From NCBI GenBank assembly GCA_903922075.1, contig CAIXSK010000254.1:1-44114 (forward strand): a stretch of 44,114 nt of DNA. Direction: 5' to 3'. Origin of the DNA: an uncultured beta proteobacterium. GTDB lineage: Bacteria; Pseudomonadota; Gammaproteobacteria; Burkholderiales; Rhodocyclaceae. Under the pieces are notes generated by a model. That model did not search any database, was not told the DNA's origin, and was given only the letters and a program-made list of their open reading frames with translations. Position numbers and translations under genes: made by a program. Below, piece by piece: positions 41,358 to 44,114 of the stretch (positions are counted from its first letter, which is position 1; the number at the start of each line of letters is the position of its first letter).

Positions 41358-43286
41358 CTAGGCTGGGTGATGGCCGAAATTGCCTGTGCTGTCGTCATCA
41401 ATCACATTCCGAAGGAAGGCATCGAACATCAAAATTGTCCAGATGGAAGCACTATAGTCCCGGGCACCGGAGTTGTGAGCCTCAACGATGTGCTGCAGGT
41501 ATTTCTGATTGAAATAACCGGTATCGTTGAGGCGATTTCCGAGTAGCGATTCCTTTACCCGTTGCTTGAGAGGGCCGCGGAACCAGCGCGCGAGAGGCAC
41601 TGAGAAACCCATTTTTGGACGATATAGCACGTCGTCAGGGAGATGGGGTTCCATCGCTTTCTTGAGCAGATATTTGCCTTCCTGGCCGCGAATTTTCTTG
41701 GATGATTGCAGCGTCGCCAGCCATTCAATCAGTTTGTGGTCCATCAGTGGCTCACGCACTTCAAGGGAGTGTGCCATGCTGGCTCGGTCAACCTTGGTAT
41801 TGATGTCGCCGACAAGATAGGTTTTCAGGTCCAGGTACTGGATCAATGCCAGGGAGTCATCGGTGTTGGCTTTGGCTGCATGTCGATTGAAAACCTCGAT
41901 CGCATCGTAACCACCCAGGTCGGATTTGAACTGCCGACTGAAGAGTTGGGCACGCATCGGCGATCGTAGAATTGAAACCGAGTTGAAATAGGCCTCGACC
42001 GCGGTACGAGCCATGCCTTCAAAGGTGGTTTTGGCCCGAAATACGCGAGGTGCCCAGTCGGCCTTGGGGTAGAGCTTGCCAAGGGTGCCGAAGAGCGGCC
42101 GGCGCAGTGCCAGCGGCAGGGCAGAGCGCATTTTTTCTTCCATCAGGTGCAGACGATAGCGGCGATAACCGCCGAAACTTTCGTCGCCACCATCGCCGGA
42201 AAGGGCCACCGTGACGTGCTTGCGGGCCAGCTGGCAGACGCGGTAGGTGGGAATGGCCGAACTGTCGGCATAGGGTTCGTCGTAGAGCTTTGCCAGGGTG
42301 TCGATCAGGTCGAAATCGTCGCTTTCAACCATGTCGAGATAGTGATTGGTCTGGTAGCGGTCGGCGACCATCTTTGCGAATTCGGATTCGTTGAAGGCGG
42401 GGTCGGAAAAGCCGATGGAGCAGGTGTTGACCGGGGCATTCGACTGCCCGGCCATCATGGCGACCACGGCACTCGAGTCCACGCCGCCAGAGAGGAAGGC
42501 GCCGAGCGGCACTTCGGAGATCATCCGGAGGCGGATGGATTCTTCGAGGCGATGCGTCAGTTCGGCGCAGGCGTCGGCGTCGTTGATCGGATTGTCGAGG
42601 GTAAAGCGGACGTCCCAGTATTCGCGGGGCTCGCCGACGGACTGTCCGCGGCGCAGCAGGAGAGTGCAGGCGGGCGGCAGCTTCCTGGCCTGCTTGAAGA
42701 TGGCGCGTGGTTCGGCGACGTAGCCGAGGGCGAAGTATTCTTCGACGGCACAGGGATCGATGTCGCGCTTGAGGCTGCCGTGGGCCAGCAGCGACTTGAG
42801 TTCCGAGCCGAAAAGGAAGGTGCCGTCGTCGAGCAACGCGTAGTACAGGGGTTTGACGCCGAGGCGGTCGCGGGCGAGAAACAGGGTTTCCCGGTTGCGG
42901 TCCCAGAGGGCAAAGGCGAACATGCCGCGAAAGCGGTCGACGCAGCTTTCGCCCCAGGCCTCCCAGGCGTGGACGATGACTTCAGTGTCGCTGCGGGTGT
43001 GGAAGATATGGCCGAGGGCCTGCAGTTCAGGAATGAGTTCCTGGTAATTGTAGATTTCGCCGTTGAAGACGACGCAGACGCTCTGGTCTTCGTTGTAGAG
43101 TGGCTGCTGGCCGGTGGACAAGTCGATGATGGAGAGCCGACGATGGCCGAGCCCGACGCCGGGTTCGAGATGCAGGCCGCCTTCATCGGGACCGCGATGG
43201 AATTGCGATTCGTTCATGCGATGGAGCACCGCACGATCAATGTCGCGTTTGCCTCGAGTGTCAAAGATGCCGGTTATTCCGCACAT
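41358..43286 (-). CDS. Exosortase A system-associated amidotransferase 1
   Basis: About 642 residues, AsnB architecture. Glutaminase motifs MCGITGIFDTRGKRD, FHRGPDEGG, LSIIDLSTGQQPLYNEDQSV, FNGEIYNYQELIPELQ; synthetase PP-loop GAFLSGGVDSSAVVAMM, ALSGDGGDESFGGYRRYRLH and the C-terminal KWFRGPL-like part VPLARWFRGPLKQRVKESLLG. The order Stp2 then this amidotransferase is the usual one in exosortase A clusters, with the exosortase normally just upstream (beyond the right edge). It presumably transfers an amide to a sugar acid of the polysaccharide. Copy C of the 35-nt element lies just upstream of the ATG. Confidence 0.92.
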   Translation of the reverse strand: MCGITGIFDTRGKRDIDRAVLHRMNESQFHRGPDEGGLHLEPGVGLGHRRLSIIDLSTGQQPLYNEDQSVCVVFNGEIYNYQELIPELQALGHIFHTRSDTEVIVHAWEAWGESCVDRFRGMFAFALWDRNRETLFLARDRLGVKPLYYALLDDGTFLFGSELKSLLAHGSLKRDIDPCAVEEYFALGYVAEPRAIFKQARKLPPACTLLLRRGQSVGEPREYWDVRFTLDNPINDADACAELTHRLEESIRLRMISEVPLGAFLSGGVDSSAVVAMMAGQSNAPVNTCSIGFSDPAFNESEFAKMVADRYQTNHYLDMVESDDFDLIDTLAKLYDEPYADSSAIPTYRVCQLARKHVTVALSGDGGDESFGGYRRYRLHLMEEKMRSALPLALRRPLFGTLGKLYPKADWAPRVFRAKTTFEGMARTAVEAYFNSVSILRSPMRAQLFSRQFKSDLGGYDAIEVFNRHAAKANTDDSLALIQYLDLKTYLVGDINTKVDRASMAHSLEVREPLMDHKLIEWLATLQSSKKIRGQEGKYLLKKAMEPHLPDDVLYRPKMGFSVPLARWFRGPLKQRVKESLLGNRLNDTGYFNQKYLQHIVEAHNSGARDYSASIWTILMFDAFLRNVIDDDSTGNFGHHPA

Positions 43287-43295
43287 GGGGTTCTC

Positions 43296-44114
43296 TTAAT
43301 TTGAATTTTGGGGAAAATTTATGCTTGACCGTAGCATTCTGCCCAGCAGTTGGTCATAGAGCTGTTGGTAGCTTTGGACCATGGCGGTCATGCTATAGCG
43401 TTGCTCGATCTGGCGTCTGCCCTGTTGGCCGAGGGATTTGGCGAGTTCCGGTTGTTGCGCCAGGTCTACGATGGCTAGCGCCAAGGCCGACGGGTCGGCC
43501 GCCGGAACCAGCCGGCCGCTGATCCCTTCGCTGACCAGTTCCACATTGCCGCCGACCGCGGTGGCAATGACCGGCAAGCCGCTGGCCATGGCTTCGAGGA
43601 TGGTATTGGAGATGCCTTCGCCGAGCGAGGGCAGCACGAAACAATCGAGTCCGCGCATGATCTCCGGTATGTCCTTGCGTTCACCAGGGAGCCAGGCGAG
43701 ATCGGCAACGCCGGCGGCCTCGAGAATGGCTAACGAATCCTGGCGCAGCGGGCCTTCGCCGATCATGACCAGGCGTAGCCGCTGGCGCAGTTGCGGCGCG
43801 ATGGCCAGGGCTTCGACAAAGGCGCGGGCGAGGTTGGTCTGATCCTTGACGGTTTGCATGCGGCCGGCCGTGCCGACCAGCCAGAGTCCCGCCTCGTTGA
43901 AGGGACTGCCGGGGATCGGCTGGCGCACCGGGGATGGATGAAAGCGTGTCGAGTCCACGCCATTGTAAATTTGAGTCACGCGCTTCGCTGCAATGCCAAC
44001 GGGATGGGTGAGATAGTGTGCGAGATCCCGGGAAAGCGCTATGTAATGTTTCACGAATGGGCTGTAGAGCCGCCGTATCCATTGGTATTTCTTGTTGCTG
44101 CCGTCGAAATCGCC
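43296..44114 (-). CDS. Sugar transferase, PEP-CTERM/EpsH1-associated Stp2 type, 5'-truncated by the window
   Basis: C-terminal two-thirds of a GT4 glycosyltransferase. The frame stays open to the window end, reading GDFDGSNKKYQWIRRLYSPF before the ORF-track GTG at 44054, so that start is not real and about 100 residues lie outside. YIALSRDLAHYL, IYNGVDSTRFHP and VGTAGRMQTVKDQTNLARAF are typical of the Stp2 family; the donor site is SLGEGISNTILEAMASGLPVIATAVGGNVELV. The last 13 residues (LRSSINFPQNSN) are encoded by copy C of the 35-nt element, an unusual tail. It is followed 9 nt later by amidotransferase 1. Confidence 0.9.
   Translation of the reverse strand, partial: GDFDGSNKKYQWIRRLYSPFVKHYIALSRDLAHYLTHPVGIAAKRVTQIYNGVDSTRFHPSPVRQPIPGSPFNEAGLWLVGTAGRMQTVKDQTNLARAFVEALAIAPQLRQRLRLVMIGEGPLRQDSLAILEAAGVADLAWLPGERKDIPEIMRGLDCFVLPSLGEGISNTILEAMASGLPVIATAVGGNVELVSEGISGRLVPAADPSALALAIVDLAQQPELAKSLGQQGRRQIEQRYSMTAMVQSYQQLYDQLLGRMLRSSINFPQNSN
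43304..43338 (-). repeat. Dispersed 35-nt element, copy C
   Basis: Read on the - strand: core AATGCTACGGTC, AAGCAT, AAATTTT, CCCC, AAAATT; blocks form a perfect AATTTT/AAAATT hairpin. It covers the last codons of the Stp2-type gene and ends 17 nt before the ATG of amidotransferase 1. Confidence 0.9.

Noticed and set aside
42147-43304. 385-residue ORF on the + strand
   Set aside because: Antisense to amidotransferase 1; low-complexity, Val/Gly/Glu-rich product without motifs.
1-44114. CRISPR arrays, tRNA or rRNA genes, insertion sequences, sigma-54 promoters, PEP-CTERM sorting tails
   Set aside because: Looked for on both strands by eye; no regular spacer array, cloverleaf, transposase, convincing TGGCAC-N5-TTGC site or PEP-TM-Arg C-terminus was found.

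Overview
The window looks like chromosomal DNA of a betaproteobacterium, most likely Rhodocyclales (Dechloromonas/Azonexus-like). I infer this from high-GC coding, from many exosortase A (XrtA/PEP-CTERM)-associated exopolysaccharide families (I recognise the amidotransferase 1, Stp1, Stp2, Daro_2409-type glycosyltransferase, O-ligase and hydrolase 1 types), and from a GspD/G/F/E plus PilM/N/O/P-like secretion locus of the kind seen in that group. No database was searched; family names come from recognising motifs and order. The exosortase itself is not in the window.

Layout. (1) 1-2.7 kb, + strand: tail end of an XrtA-associated operon (hydrolase 1, a glycosyltransferase, a GNAT-like protein). 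(2) 2.8-5.6 kb, - strand: a small secreted cohesin-domain protein and a secreted kelch propeller/Ig/DNRLRE protein. (3) 5.8-16.1 kb, + strand: a type II-like secretion system: a lipoprotein secretin with a C-terminal cohesin domain, three pilin-like proteins, GspG, GspF, GspE, then PilM/N/O/P-like inner-membrane parts. A lytic transglycosylase on the other strand sits inside it. (4) 16.3-18.6 kb, + strand: a secreted alkaline phosphatase behind a Pho-box-like array, and an exported protein of unknown function. (5) 18.8-26.7 kb: methyltransferase, Wzx-like flippase, heparinase II/III-like enzyme, a large secreted lyase-like/kelch protein and a TPR protein. (6) 27-28.8 kb, + strand: an asparagine synthase homologue with a decayed glutaminase half. 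(7) 44.1-28.8 kb, - strand: a tightly packed exopolysaccharide operon: Stp2, amidotransferase 1, Daro_2409-type glycosyltransferase, AsnB, Stp1, an AlgD-like nucleotide-sugar dehydrogenase, a transglutaminase-glycosyltransferase fusion, a PaaK/CapK-like adenylate-forming enzyme, a methyltransferase, an O-ligase/polymerase and a polysaccharide deacetylase.

How it may work together (inference): the cluster would make a uronate-containing polysaccharide (AlgD-like oxidation), decorate it (amidation, methylation, deacetylation), flip and polymerise it, and trim it with a heparinase/lyase. The secretion system would export the alkaline phosphatase and perhaps the cohesin and kelch proteins.

The most unusual signal is not a gene. 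A 35-nt element occurs seven times, in both orientations, inside and between genes. It has an almost invariant 12-nt core AATGCTACGGTC, then 6 free bases, an A/T-rich block, about 4 GC-rich bases and a second A/T-rich block. All seven copies align without gaps. This architecture strongly resembles the extended DNA uptake signal sequences of Pasteurellaceae, so an undescribed uptake sequence is my leading hypothesis. Other kinds of dispersed element are not excluded.
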